Shown here: positions 1 through 8,365 of the stretch, piece after piece
Layout: each line of letters begins with the position of its first letter
How positions within the stretch are numbered: the stretch's first letter is position 1
Assembly (NCBI GenBank): GCA_002437735.1
Contig: DJRC01000058.1
Location: forward strand, 2,104 to 15,340
Direction of reading: 5' to 3'
DNA from: Oscillospiraceae bacterium UBA6370
GTDB lineage: Bacteria > Bacillota > Clostridia > Oscillospirales > Oscillospiraceae
Length of the DNA: 13,237 nt
Translations under genes and position numbers: made by a program
Notes under the pieces: model-generated
What the model was told of the DNA's origin: nothing
What the model saw: the letters and a program-made list of their open reading frames with translations, nothing else
Databases searched by the model: none

Positions 1-26
1 AAGCCGCCTGCGGGCGGCTTTTTCTT
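1..26 (+). terminator. Intrinsic terminator at the left edge, probably bidirectional
   Basis: An 8-bp perfect stem (1-8 with 13-20, arm AAGCCGCC) closes on a 4-nt loop and is followed on the plus strand by a T-rich run to about 26. It therefore ends transcription of a plus-strand gene lying left of the window. The run touches the stop codon of the minus-strand exporter (25-27). The same stem probably also serves that gene in the other direction, because the stem starts with AA, but the tract that would prove this lies outside the window. Confidence 0.85.
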
Positions 27-801
27 ATGCCAGAACGTTGAAGAGCATGATGACCACGCCAAGGATCACGAGCACCACGCCGGTCGCGCGGTTGAGTGTT
101 TTGGGCGAAGCCTTGTTGGCGAACACGGCGGCGATGCGCGCCCAGACAAGCGTGAAGAGCACGCAGAGCGCGAACACCGTCCAGTCCGGCGCGCCGCCGA
201 TGGCGAAGTGCGAGACCGCGCCGGTGAGCGCCGTGAAGGTCATGATGAAAACGCTGGTGCCCACGGCGGTCTTGAGCTCGTAGCCGAGCACGGAGGTGAG
301 GATGAGCAGCATCATCATGCCGCCGCCCGCGCCGATGAAGCCGCAGATAAAGCCGATGAGCACACCGCAGAGAATAGACTGCACGGCGCGCTTTTTCGCG
401 CTCACGCCGGCCATGGCCTCCTTGGTCGTCATGACGGGACGGACGATGAACCTTACGCCGAGCAGGAAGGTCATAAAGACCGAGAAGCCGCCCATCGTGG
501 TCGAGGGGACAAGGCTCGCGGCGTAGCTGCCGACCACGGTGAAAGCCAGCACGCTCACCATCATGATGAGGCCGTTGCGGATATCGAGATTCTTGTTTTT
601 ACCGTAGGTATAGGCAGACACGGCGCTCGCCAGCACGTCGGACGAGAGCGCGATGCCGACGGCCATGTAGGGTTCCATGCCGAGGAAGGTGATGAGCATG
701 GGGCTGATGACCGCCGCGGCGCTCATGCCCGCAAAGCCGGTGCCGAGGCCCGCGCCCATGCCGGCGAAAAAGGTGACGCATAGAGTGATGACAAATTCCA
801 T
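25..801 (-). CDS. TauE/SafE (TSUP) family membrane transporter, probable sulfur-compound exporter
   Basis: A 258-residue, very hydrophobic protein with about eight predicted membrane segments, a normal length for the TSUP (former DUF81) family. The two-fold repeat is visible: a glycine-rich first half with GAGLGTGFAG at residues 16-25, and a matching second half with GFICGFIGAGGG at 150-161. Family members export sulfite, sulfoacetate or related sulfur anions, or take up small organic anions. The substrate cannot be read from the sequence. The ATG at 801 is preceded by AAAGGAG inside the end of the upstream regulator gene, from which it is separated by only 2 nt, so the two are co-transcribed and probably translationally coupled. 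The context suggests that the MarR protein controls export of its own ligand or of a related toxic anion; this is inference. Confidence 0.85.
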   Translation of the reverse strand: MEFVITLCVTFFAGMGAGLGTGFAGMSAAAVISPMLITFLGMEPYMAVGIALSSDVLASAVSAYTYGKNKNLDIRNGLIMMVSVLAFTVVGSYAASLVPSTTMGGFSVFMTFLLGVRFIVRPVMTTKEAMAGVSAKKRAVQSILCGVLIGFICGFIGAGGGMMMLLILTSVLGYELKTAVGTSVFIMTFTALTGAVSHFAIGGAPDWTVFALCVLFTLVWARIAAVFANKASPKTLNRATGVVLVILGVVIMLFNVLA

Positions 802-803
802 TT

Positions 804-1238
804 TTAAGGCTCCTTTTCTAACATGGCGTCGAGATCGGCGTCCATAACGGCAAGCGTTCGGAAGAAGCTCGCGCGCATTTCTTCATCTGTGTGAGCAAAG
901 AGCCGCGCAAAAAAGGCAGACTGCACCGCGCGGCCCCGCTCGATGACCGTCTGCGCCCGCTCGGTGCAGACGAGCAGGGTTTTTCGCCGGTCGCCCTCGA
1001 CCGTCTCGCGCCGCAGGTAGCCCTCACGCACGAGCTTATCAACATTCACCGAAACGAGGTTGGCCTTGATGCGCCGGACCTCCACAATGTCGCCCGCCGT
1101 CCGGTAGACGGGGTTATTGGCGAGGAACATCAGAATGTCAAAGGCGGTCTGCGGCAGTTTCAGCTCGCGGCACAGCGGCTTGCAGGCGGCGGCATAGGCG
1201 CGGGCAAATTTATGGGCAAATTCCATACCGGCGTTCAT
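804..1238 (-). CDS. MarR-family winged-helix transcriptional regulator
   Basis: A 144-residue protein of the usual MarR length. Helical dimerisation segments flank a winged helix-turn-helix. The recognition region is about residues 47-72 and the wing carries the GDRRK signature at 82-86, matching the family DxR wing motif. There are cysteines at 19, 23 and 91. C19 and C23 are one helical turn apart, so a thiol or sulfur-responsive switch is possible but unproven. The ATG at 1238 is chosen because AAAGGAG lies 8 nt upstream; the next ATG (M5) would be too far from it. The gene is first in a unit with the TauE-type exporter. Palindromes over its own promoter point to autorepression relieved by a small ligand. 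Confidence 0.9.
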   Translation of the reverse strand: MNAGMEFAHKFARAYAAACKPLCRELKLPQTAFDILMFLANNPVYRTAGDIVEVRRIKANLVSVNVDKLVREGYLRRETVEGDRRKTLLVCTERAQTVIERGRAVQSAFFARLFAHTDEEMRASFFRTLAVMDADLDAMLEKEP

Positions 1239-1268
1239 ACGCAGGACTCCTTTTCAAATAATGCAAAA

Positions 1269-1290
1269 TTGAACAGTTCAAATTTGAACT
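1269..1290. promoter_or_regulatory. Probable MarR operator: two interleaved palindromes
   Basis: A perfect 16-bp palindrome, AGTTCAAATTTGAACT (1275-1290), shares its left half-site with a second inverted repeat, TTGAACAGTTCAA (1269-1281). The result is three GAAC/GTTC half-sites in 22 bp. TTGAA/TTCAA palindromes of this size are typical MarR-family sites. The site lies just downstream of the marR -10 and covers the predicted transcription start, a classic position for autorepression. Confidence 0.75.
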
Positions 1291-1292
1291 AA

Positions 1293-1321
1293 AAGATAGC
1301 ACACATCGGTCTCCATGTCAA
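1293..1321 (-). promoter_or_regulatory. Sigma-A-type promoter of the marR-exporter unit
   Basis: On the minus strand a perfect -35 TTGACA (1316-1321) is separated by exactly 17 bp from a -10 TATCTT (1293-1298). Transcription would start near 1286, about 48 nt before the marR ATG and within the palindromes at 1269-1290. The fit to the housekeeping consensus is strong, so repression is probably needed to keep the unit quiet. Confidence 0.8.
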
Positions 1322-1338
1322 GGAAGAAGATCGACGCT

Positions 1339-1356
1339 CGTTCAATTCAAGGAACG
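1339..1356. promoter_or_regulatory. Possible second GTTC/GAAC element between the divergent promoters
   Basis: CGTTC (1339-1343) and GAACG (1352-1356) form an inverted repeat with an 8-bp spacer containing AATTCAA. The half-sites resemble those of the marR operator, which has a 6-bp spacer. It lies upstream of the marR -35 and upstream of the addB promoter. It may be a weak auxiliary regulator site, or chance. Confidence 0.25.
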
Positions 1357-1371
1357 GCGGAATATCCACGG

Positions 1372-1400
1372 TTGCCGAACGGCAGGAATGATGGTACAAT
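1372..1400 (+). promoter_or_regulatory. Sigma-A-type promoter of addBA
   Basis: The -35 TTGCCG (1372-1377) and -10 TACAAT (1395-1400) are 17 bp apart. Transcription would begin near 1407, leaving a 5' leader of about 24 nt that holds the AAAGGGGG ribosome binding site (about 1415-1422) before the addB ATG at 1431. A small inverted repeat, TGCCG-AA-CGGCA (1373-1384), overlaps the -35. I found no LexA/SOS box of the form GAACnnnnGTTC here. Confidence 0.65.
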
Positions 1401-1430
1401 AGGAAAAAACGACGAAAGGGGGCGGACGCC

Positions 1431-4400
1431 ATGCTGCGTATCCTGCTGGGCCGCGCCCGCACGGGCAAGTCCGCGCGGGTGCTGGAGGAGATCCGCGCGC
1501 TGGGCGATTCCTCGCAGCAGATCCTGCTCGTGCCGGAGCACGCCTCGCACGTCGCAGAGATAGACGTGTGCCGCACGTGCGGTGTGACCGCGAGCCGTCA
1601 CGCGGAGGTGCTGACTTTCAAGCTGCTGGCCTCGCGCGTGCTGACGCTCACCGGCGGCGCGGCGGAGGTGACGCTCGACAACGGCGGCAAGCTCCTGTTG
1701 CTCCAGCGCGTGCTGGTGTCGCTTGCGCCAAGCCTGCGCGTCTACCGCCGACCCTCGCAGCGCGCGGCGTTTCTGGAAAGCCTGCTTGCGCTCGTCGAAG
1801 AATTGCAGGCTTATGCCGTCGCGCCAGAGGTGCTGGCGGAAAAGGCCGAGGCCATCACGGGTGAAAGCGGCGAGCGGCTGCGCGATGTGGCGCTCCTCTA
1901 CGGCGCGTATCTCGCAAAGCTCCACGAGGGCGGGCGCGACGCGCGCGACCGGCTGGAGAAGCTAGAGGAGAATCTTGCGGCCTCCGGCTACGCCGACGAT
2001 AAAGACATTTTTCTCGACGGCTTTTCCTACTTTACAGGCCGCGAGCGGAACATCCTGCGTATTCTGCTCAAGCGGGCGAGGAGCGTCACGGTGACGCTGC
2101 TCGGCGACGGCAGCGACAGCGAGCTGTTCGCCGAGGGTCTGCGCGTGCGCGAGCAGCTTTACGCCCTTGCGCGGGACGCGGGCGTTCCCTGCACGGAGGA
2201 GGTGCTGCGCGGCGGCGCGCCGCGCGATGCGCTCGGCCATGTGGAGAAGCATTTCTTCGGCGGCAATGTCCGCTGGGACGAGCCGACGGAGCAGCTGCGG
2301 CTGTATGAAGCCTCCACCGCTTACGACGAGGCGGAATGGATCGCTGCGGAGATCCTGCGTCTGGTGCGCTGCGAGGGCTACCGCTTCCGCGATATCACGG
2401 TCACCTCGCGCGATATGGACGCCGCGGAGCCGGTGCTGCGCACCGTATTCGCGCGCTGCGGCATCCCGCTCTACTGCGCGCGGCGCAGCGATATCCTGCG
2501 CCGCGGTGTGCCCGCGCTGCTGCTCGGCGCGCTCGACGCGGTGAGCGGAGGCTTTGAGTACGAGGATGTGTTCCGCTGCCTCAAGACCGGCCTTGCGGGG
2601 CTTTCGGCGGAGGAATGCGACCTGCTGGAAAACTACGTTATCAAGTGGGACATCCGCGGCGCGATGTGGACGCGCGACGTTCCGTGGACGGCGCACCCCG
2701 AGGGCTACGGCGTGCCGTGGCGTGCAGAGCATGAGGAAATGCTCACGCGGGTGAACGCCGCGCGGGAAAAGGTGCGCGCGCCGCTGAGCCGTCTCTACGA
2801 GGGTGTGCGCGGCACGGGAGACGTTGAGGATAAAGTGACAGCGCTTTACCGTTATCTGACGGAGATCGCGCTGCCTGAGGAGCTGCAGCGGCAGACGGAG
2901 ACGCTATGGCAGCGCGGCGAAACGCAGCGGGCGGAGGAACTGGCGCAGCTCTGGAACGTTCTGTGCGGCGTGCTCGACCAGTTTGTGGAGATACTGGGCG
3001 GTACCGAGCTGGACGCGGAGGAGTTCGCGCGGCTCATGCGTTTGGTGCTCACGCAGTATTCGGTCGGTACGATCCCGGTCTCGCTCGACCGGGTGAGCCT
3101 GGCCGAAATGACGCGCAACGACCGTCACGCCGTGCGCGTGCTGTTTTTGATGGGTGCGAACGACCATGTTCTGCCCGCTGTGGGCGGCAGCGGCGGCATT
3201 TTGAAGGACGAGGACCGTGCGGCGCTCGAAGCGCTCGACGTGCGCCTTGCGCCCTACGGCATGGCGCAGTTCCGGCTGGAACTGCAAAATCTCTACGCTG
3301 CGCTCGCCCAGCCGACCGACCGGCTCTACATCTCTTATCCGCGCTTTGATAACGCGGGCGCCGAGCTGAGGCCCAGCTTCATTGTCGGGCGCGTGCAGAC
3401 GCTCTGCCCGTCGGTAAAGGTCGAAACAGAGAATGCCGACAAGGTATACCGCCTTACAACAGAGAGCGGTGCGCTCGACTACGCGGGCGAGCACGTCGGC
3501 GGGGAAGCGTGGCGCTATCTGGAGCGACGCGGCGGCTGCGCCGCAGTGCTTGCCGCCATGTGCGACGCCTCACGCTATACGCGCGGGAAGCTCTCGCGCG
3601 AGGCTGTCCACACGCTCTACGGGCGCAGCATCACGCTCAGCGCCTCGCGCATGGACAAGGCGCGGAGCTGCCATTTCGCCTATTTCATGCAGTACGGTCT
3701 GCGCGCGAAGGAGCGCACGGCCGCGGGCTTCGACGCGCCGCAGGTCGGCACCTTTGTCCACGATGTGATGGAGCACACGCTCCGTGCGGCGAGCGAGCGT
3801 GGCGGTCTCAAAACGCTGGAGCGTCCGGCGCTGCACGCTCTTGTGCGGCAGGCGATCGGGGCGTACATCGAAAAGAATCTCCCCGACCTTGACGAGAAGA
3901 ACGCGCGCTTCCGCTATCTTTTCCGCCGACTGTGCGAGTCGGTCTACCGCATCATGGATTCGACGGTGGAGGAGCTTTCCAACTCCGATTTCGAGCCGCT
4001 GGCCTTTGAGCTGGGCTTCGGCGCGGACGGACAGCTCCCCGCCGTGACCATCCGCGAGGCGGGGGAGGAGCTGCGCGTGGTCGGCAAGGTCGACCGCGTG
4101 GACGGCTGGCTCAAGGACGGCAAGCTGTATCTGCGCGTGGTGGACTACAAGACCGGCGCGAAGCGCTTTGACCTCGCGGAGCTGCGCTACGGGCTCGGCC
4201 TGCAAATGCTGCTCTATCTCTTCACGCTGCGGGACAAGGGGGAAAAGCTCTTCGGCGGCTATCCCATTGAGCCGGCGGGGGTTCTCTATCTCCCCGCGCG
4301 GGAAAAGCTGCTGAACCTGCCGCGCAATGCATCAGGGGAGGAGATCGAGCGCGCGATGCACAAGGAGCTGCAGCGCAGCGGCATGGTGCTGAACGATCCT

Positions 4401-4778
4401 GCGGTGCTGCGTGCGATGGAGCACAGCGCGCTGGAAGCGCCGTGCTATCTCCCAGTGCGCGTAAAAAAGGGCAAGGATGGCGGGATGGAGATTACCGGCA
4501 GCATCGCCACGAGCGCCCAGCTCGGCAAGCTGGGCCTGTATGTGGAGGAGCAGCTGCGCCGCATGGTGCGCGAGCTGGCGAGCGGCAACATCGACGCCGA
4601 CCCGTGGGCGCGCAGCGAGCAGGACAGCGCCTGCGCTTACTGCGAATTTGCGCCAGCCTGCCACTTTGAAAACGGCTGCGGCGGCGACCGCATCGAATAC
4701 ATCCGCGCGACCGGAGCCGAGCAGCTCTGGGAGCACGTTGACCGGACGATCGGGGAGGGGGGGAAACGTGATGGCTGA
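1431..4778 (+). CDS. addB: ATP-dependent helicase/nuclease subunit B (AddB)
   Basis: 1115 residues, close to the roughly 1160 of Bacillus AddB. With AddA it forms the cytoplasmic enzyme that unwinds and degrades double-strand break ends to give 3' single strands for RecA. The N-terminus has a Walker A GRARTGKS (residues 7-14), the only classic ATP-binding motif expected in AddB, and its position at the very start supports the ATG at 1431. The C-terminal RecB-like nuclease shows GKVDRVD (885-891), the catalytic VVDYK with D905 and K907, and Q925. Cysteine 747 and C1068-x2-C1071-x5-C1077 match the four ligands of the family's iron-sulfur cluster, which staples the nuclease domain. All key residues are present. 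The 3' end overlaps addA by 8 nt. Confidence 0.96.
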   Translation: MLRILLGRARTGKSARVLEEIRALGDSSQQILLVPEHASHVAEIDVCRTCGVTASRHAEVLTFKLLASRVLTLTGGAAEVTLDNGGKLLLLQRVLVSLAPSLRVYRRPSQRAAFLESLLALVEELQAYAVAPEVLAEKAEAITGESGERLRDVALLYGAYLAKLHEGGRDARDRLEKLEENLAASGYADDKDIFLDGFSYFTGRERNILRILLKRARSVTVTLLGDGSDSELFAEGLRVREQLYALARDAGVPCTEEVLRGGAPRDALGHVEKHFFGGNVRWDEPTEQLRLYEASTAYDEAEWIAAEILRLVRCEGYRFRDITVTSRDMDAAEPVLRTVFARCGIPLYCARRSDILRRGVPALLLGALDAVSGGFEYEDVFRCLKTGLAGLSAEECDLLENYVIKWDIRGAMWTRDVPWTAHPEGYGVPWRAEHEEMLTRVNAAREKVRAPLSRLYEGVRGTGDVEDKVTALYRYLTEIALPEELQRQTETLWQRGETQRAEELAQLWNVLCGVLDQFVEILGGTELDAEEFARLMRLVLTQYSVGTIPVSLDRVSLAEMTRNDRHAVRVLFLMGANDHVLPAVGGSGGILKDEDRAALEALDVRLAPYGMAQFRLELQNLYAALAQPTDRLYISYPRFDNAGAELRPSFIVGRVQTLCPSVKVETENADKVYRLTTESGALDYAGEHVGGEAWRYLERRGGCAAVLAAMCDASRYTRGKLSREAVHTLYGRSITLSASRMDKARSCHFAYFMQYGLRAKERTAAGFDAPQVGTFVHDVMEHTLRAASERGGLKTLERPALHALVRQAIGAYIEKNLPDLDEKNARFRYLFRRLCESVYRIMDSTVEELSNSDFEPLAFELGFGADGQLPAVTIREAGEELRVVGKVDRVDGWLKDGKLYLRVVDYKTGAKRFDLAELRYGLGLQMLLYLFTLRDKGEKLFGGYPIEPAGVLYLPAREKLLNLPRNASGEEIERAMHKELQRSGMVLNDPAVLRAMEHSALEAPCYLPVRVKKGKDGGMEITGSIATSAQLGKLGLYVEEQLRRMVRELASGNIDADPWARSEQDSACAYCEFAPACHFENGCGGDRIEYIRATGAEQLWEHVDRTIGEGGKRDG
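4752..4778 (+). promoter_or_regulatory. addA ribosome binding site and 8-nt overlap with addB
   Basis: The start of addA is set by GGGGAGG within a purine tract ending in seven consecutive Gs (4757-4763), followed by AAAC and adjacent in-frame GTG (4768) and ATG (4771) codons. ATG 4771 is preferred because ADILTAEQQAAV follows, the usual N-terminus before the AddA Walker A. The addB stop is at 4776-4778, so termination and reinitiation are coupled. The open frame running upstream to 4477 is only addB sequence in another frame. Confidence 0.75.
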
Positions 4779-7700
4779 CATTCTGACCGCCGAGCAGCAG
4801 GCGGCGGTGGAGAACCGCGGGCGGAGCCTGCTGGTGTCCGCCGCAGCGGGCAGCGGCAAGACGAAGGTGCTCGTCGAGCGGCTTTTTTCCTACGTCGAGA
4901 GCGGCGAAGCGAACCTCGACGACTTCCTCATCATCACCTACACCCGCGCCGCGGCGGCGGAGCTGCGCGGCAAGATCGCCAAGGTCCTCGGCGAAAAGCT
5001 GCAGGAGGACCCGACAAACGCGCATTTGCAGCGGCAGATGCTGCGCGTCTACCGCGCGGATATCAAAACGGTGGACGCCTTCTGCACGGCGCTGCTGCGC
5101 GAGAACTGCCACCTGCTGCGTGAGGACGCGCGCGGTCACGCGCTGCGGCCCGATTTCCGCGTGCTCGACGAGAACGAGGCGCAGCTTTTGCGCGAGCGGG
5201 TGCTCGCGCGCACACTGGATGAATTTTACGAGACGATGCGCGAGGGCGACGGCGCGTCGCTTCTGGCGGATACCCTCGGCGCGGGGCGGGACGACCGCGC
5301 GCTCGGCGCGCTGGTGCTCGAGCTGCACGGAAAGCTGCAGGCGCAGCCGTACATGAACCGCTGGCTCGCGTCGCAGGAGCAGCTCTGGCACGAGCTGCCG
5401 CTGCGCGTGGAGGATACGGTCTACGGGACGCTGCTGCTCTCTATGGTGCGGCGCAAGGCGCTCCATTGCGCCGCGCTGCTGCGCGGCGCGGCGGAGGAGA
5501 TGGTGTCGGACGTCGCGCTTGTGGATAAGTATGCGCCGCTCTTTCTCGACGCGGCGGAGCAGTTCACGCTCCTCGCCGCGTCAGCGGAGGAGGACTGGGA
5601 TGCGGCGGCGAAGCGCCGCGTGGACTTCCCGCGCCTGACGGCGGTGCGCAAATGCGAGGACGAAGCGCTCAAGGCCAGGATGCAGGGCGTGTGGAACGGC
5701 TGCAAAAAGACCGCCAAGGGCGTGGACGAGGTGTTTTCCGTCACCTCCGCCGAGGCGATGGAGGACCTGCGCGCGATGGCGCCCGCCATGCTCGCGCTTT
5801 TAAAGCTGACGGCGGATTTTTCCCGCGCCTATCAGGAGGAGAAGCGCCGCCGCAACGCGGCGGATTTCTCCGACCAGGAGCATGAGGCCATCGGCCTGCT
5901 GCTCGGTGCGGACGGACAACCTACCGACCTTGCGCGGACGGTCTCGCAGCGCTACCGCGAGATCATGGTGGACGAGTATCAGGACACGAACGAGGTGCAG
6001 AACTGCATCTTTTCCGCCATTTCCCGGGAAGGGAAAAACCTTTTCACCGTCGGCGACGTCAAGCAGAGCATCTACCGCTTCCGCCTCGCCGACCCGCGCA
6101 TTTTCCTCGACCACTATCTGCGCTACCCGCACGCCGCCGACGCGGCGGAGGGCGAGAGCGCGAAGCTCCTTTTGAGCAAAAATTTCCGCTCGCGCGATAC
6201 GGTGCTGGAGGCAGCGAACTTCGTGTTCCGCAACGTCCTTTCCCGGGAAATGGGCGAGCTGGACTACGGCGAGGATGAGTCTCTGCACGTCGGGGCGGGC
6301 TATCCCGAGAACCCCGACTGCTGCGCGGAATTCCATTTTGTGGAGATGTCCGCGCAGGAGAGCGACACGGAAAAGCTCCGCGCGGCCCAGGCCGAGGCGA
6401 GCTTTGTCGCGGACTACATACAAAGACTCATTGCCGGCGGCTTCACGGTGCAGGACGATAAGACGCGTGAGCCGCGCGCGGTGCGGGAGGAGGATATCGT
6501 GATCCTCATGCGCTCGCCCCGCACGCGCCTAACAAATTACCGCCGCGCACTGGAGAGCCGCGGGCTGCACTGCGCCGCCGAGAGCGACGGCGGCTTTTAC
6601 GAGACGATGGAGGTCGCCGTGACCTTCGCGCTGCTCGAGATATTGGATAACCCGCGGCAGGACGTGCCGCTCATCTCCGTGCTGCGCTCGCCGCTCTTCG
6701 GCTTCACGCCGGACCGTCTCGCCGAGCTGCGCGCGAAAACGCCGGGCGGCGATTTTTACGATGCGCTCGTCTCGGACGAGGGCGAGGACTCTAAGCGGTT
6801 CCTCGCGCTGCTGCGCGAGCTGCGCGAGAGCGAGCAGACGCTCACGCTCACCGAGCTGGTCGCGGCGCTCTATGAGCGCTGCCATATCCCGGCGGTGTTC
6901 GGCGCGATGCAGGGAGGAGCGGCACGCCGGGAAAATCTGCGCGCGTTCTTTTCGCTGGCGGAGGAATTTGAGCGCGGCGGCGGGCGGGGGCTGTTCGCCT
7001 TTGTCCGACATCTGCGCGAGCAGCTGGAGTCCGGCGAGCCGCCCGTGCCGCAGACCACGCACGCCGCGCAGGGCGTGCGTATCATGAGCATCCACAAGTC
7101 CAAGGGACTGGAATTTCCGGTCGTGATCCTCTCGGATCTCGCGCGGCCGTTCAGCCGCATGGACTTTCAGAGCTCCGTGCTCGTCCACCCGGAATACGGC
7201 CTCGGACCGGTCTGCGTGGACACGAAGCGTTCTATTAAATATCCCACGGCCGCGCGGCTCGCGCTCGAGCGTCAGCTGCGCCGCGAGGCCAAGGCCGAGG
7301 AGCTGCGCGTGCTGTACGTCGCCATGACGCGCGCGAAGGAAAAGCTCGTCATGGTCTGCGCCCGCGCGGGCGCAGCCAAGCACCTTGCCGACCTCTGCGC
7401 CGTGACCTCCTGCCCCGTGCGGCCGGAAACGGTGGAGGAGCAGAAGTGCATGGCGGACTGGATCCTGCTGCCGCTTTTGTGCCGCCCGGAGGCCGCGCCG
7501 CTGCGTGAGCTGGCGGGTGCGGACGCGGCGGCGGTCACGGGAAGCGACGCGCCGTGGCGCGTTGAGGTCCACAACGGCTACGACTTTACGCCCGCCGAGC
7601 GCGCGGCGGAGGAGCACACGGAGGAGACCGCCCCCGAGCTGCCGCTGGACACAGCGGCGCTGGAGTGGCGCTATCCCTACGAGCCGGAAACGACGCTCAG

Positions 7701-8340
7701 CGCCAAGCTGACCGCGACGCAGCTCAAGGGCCGCGCGCTCGACGAGGAGATCGCGGAGAACGCCCCGCTCCCGCCGCGCCTGCGGAGCCTCACGAAGCCG
7801 AAATTTCTGGAGGGAACGGCGGCGCTCACGCCCGCCGAGCAGGGCACCACGATGCACGCGGCGCTGCAATTTCTGGATTTCTCGACGCCGCCGGAGGAGA
7901 GTGCGGTGCGCGCCGCAGTCAAACGCATGGAGGAGCGCCGCCTGCTCACGCCCGAGCAGGCGCGGGCGGTCGACGCCGCCGCGCTGACGCGATTCCTGCA
8001 AAGCCCGCTGTGCGCGCGTATCCGCGCGGCAGGGGAGAGGGTCAGACGGGAATACCGCTTCTCGCTGCTTCAGAGCGCCGCGCGCTTTGTGCCGGAGGCG
8101 AGCGCCGGAGACGAGATCCTTTTACAGGGCGTGGTGGACTGCTTCTTTGAGGAGAACGGCGCGCTGGTTGTGGTCGATTTCAAGACCGACCGCGTCGCGC
8201 CGGACGCGCTCGCCGAGCGCGCGGAACATTACCGGCCGCAGCTCGAGGCGTATTCGCTCGCGCTCGCGCAGGTGATCGGAAAGCCCGTGAAGGAGAAGAT
8301 CTTATACTTCCTCCGCCGCGGCGAACAGGTCACATTATAG
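4771..8340 (+). CDS. addA: ATP-dependent helicase/nuclease subunit A (AddA)
   Basis: 1189 residues from ATG 4771, close to the roughly 1230 of Bacillus AddA. It is the UvrD-like superfamily 1A 3'-5' helicase with a C-terminal nuclease, and partner of AddB. The motifs appear in order: Walker A AAAGSGKT (24-31), Walker B VDEYQDT (D401, E402), motif III GDVKQSIYRFR (from 428), motif V SIHKSKGLEFP (from 773) and motif VI VAMTRAKEK with R854. The RecB-family nuclease at the C-terminus has GVVD (1120-1123), VVDFKTD with D1136 and K1138, and QLEAY with Q1157. Nothing needed for activity is missing. No clear intrinsic terminator follows, so some transcripts may run into rplS. Confidence 0.97.
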   Translation: MADILTAEQQAAVENRGRSLLVSAAAGSGKTKVLVERLFSYVESGEANLDDFLIITYTRAAAAELRGKIAKVLGEKLQEDPTNAHLQRQMLRVYRADIKTVDAFCTALLRENCHLLREDARGHALRPDFRVLDENEAQLLRERVLARTLDEFYETMREGDGASLLADTLGAGRDDRALGALVLELHGKLQAQPYMNRWLASQEQLWHELPLRVEDTVYGTLLLSMVRRKALHCAALLRGAAEEMVSDVALVDKYAPLFLDAAEQFTLLAASAEEDWDAAAKRRVDFPRLTAVRKCEDEALKARMQGVWNGCKKTAKGVDEVFSVTSAEAMEDLRAMAPAMLALLKLTADFSRAYQEEKRRRNAADFSDQEHEAIGLLLGADGQPTDLARTVSQRYREIMVDEYQDTNEVQNCIFSAISREGKNLFTVGDVKQSIYRFRLADPRIFLDHYLRYPHAADAAEGESAKLLLSKNFRSRDTVLEAANFVFRNVLSREMGELDYGEDESLHVGAGYPENPDCCAEFHFVEMSAQESDTEKLRAAQAEASFVADYIQRLIAGGFTVQDDKTREPRAVREEDIVILMRSPRTRLTNYRRALESRGLHCAAESDGGFYETMEVAVTFALLEILDNPRQDVPLISVLRSPLFGFTPDRLAELRAKTPGGDFYDALVSDEGEDSKRFLALLRELRESEQTLTLTELVAALYERCHIPAVFGAMQGGAARRENLRAFFSLAEEFERGGGRGLFAFVRHLREQLESGEPPVPQTTHAAQGVRIMSIHKSKGLEFPVVILSDLARPFSRMDFQSSVLVHPEYGLGPVCVDTKRSIKYPTAARLALERQLRREAKAEELRVLYVAMTRAKEKLVMVCARAGAAKHLADLCAVTSCPVRPETVEEQKCMADWILLPLLCRPEAAPLRELAGADAAAVTGSDAPWRVEVHNGYDFTPAERAAEEHTEETAPELPLDTAALEWRYPYEPETTLSAKLTATQLKGRALDEEIAENAPLPPRLRSLTKPKFLEGTAALTPAEQGTTMHAALQFLDFSTPPEESAVRAAVKRMEERRLLTPEQARAVDAAALTRFLQSPLCARIRAAGERVRREYRFSLLQSAARFVPEASAGDEILLQGVVDCFFEENGALVVVDFKTDRVAPDALAERAEHYRPQLEAYSLALAQVIGKPVKEKILYFLRRGEQVTL

Positions 8341-8365
8341 TTATAAAAACGAAAAATCTTTGCGA

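Noticed and set aside
208..783. Plus-strand open frame of 191 codons opposite the exporter
   Set aside because: It is rich in His, Glu, Arg and Ala, mirrors the hydrophobic exporter codons on the other strand, and lacks any known motif.
1261..1430. LexA/SOS box upstream of addB
   Set aside because: The GAAC/GTTC half-sites present are in the wrong order or spacing for the Gram-positive GAACnnnnGTTC box.
4477..4770. In-frame upstream extension of addA by 98 codons
   Set aside because: It lies wholly within the addB 3' end, its Arg/Ser/Ala-rich sequence is unlike any AddA N-terminus, and the conserved start and ribosome binding site are at 4771.
6020..6250. TTTCCCGGGAA repeated at 6020-6030 and 6239-6249 inside addA, the second within a 12-bp palindrome
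   Set aside because: Both copies encode Ser-Arg-Glu in frame and fit normal coding sequence. I see no reason beyond chance codon choice, though a Chi-like or modification site was considered.
6529..8001. Minus-strand open frame of 490 codons opposite addA
   Set aside because: It is a shadow of the addA reading frame caused by high GC at third codon positions, with no domain or plausible promoter.
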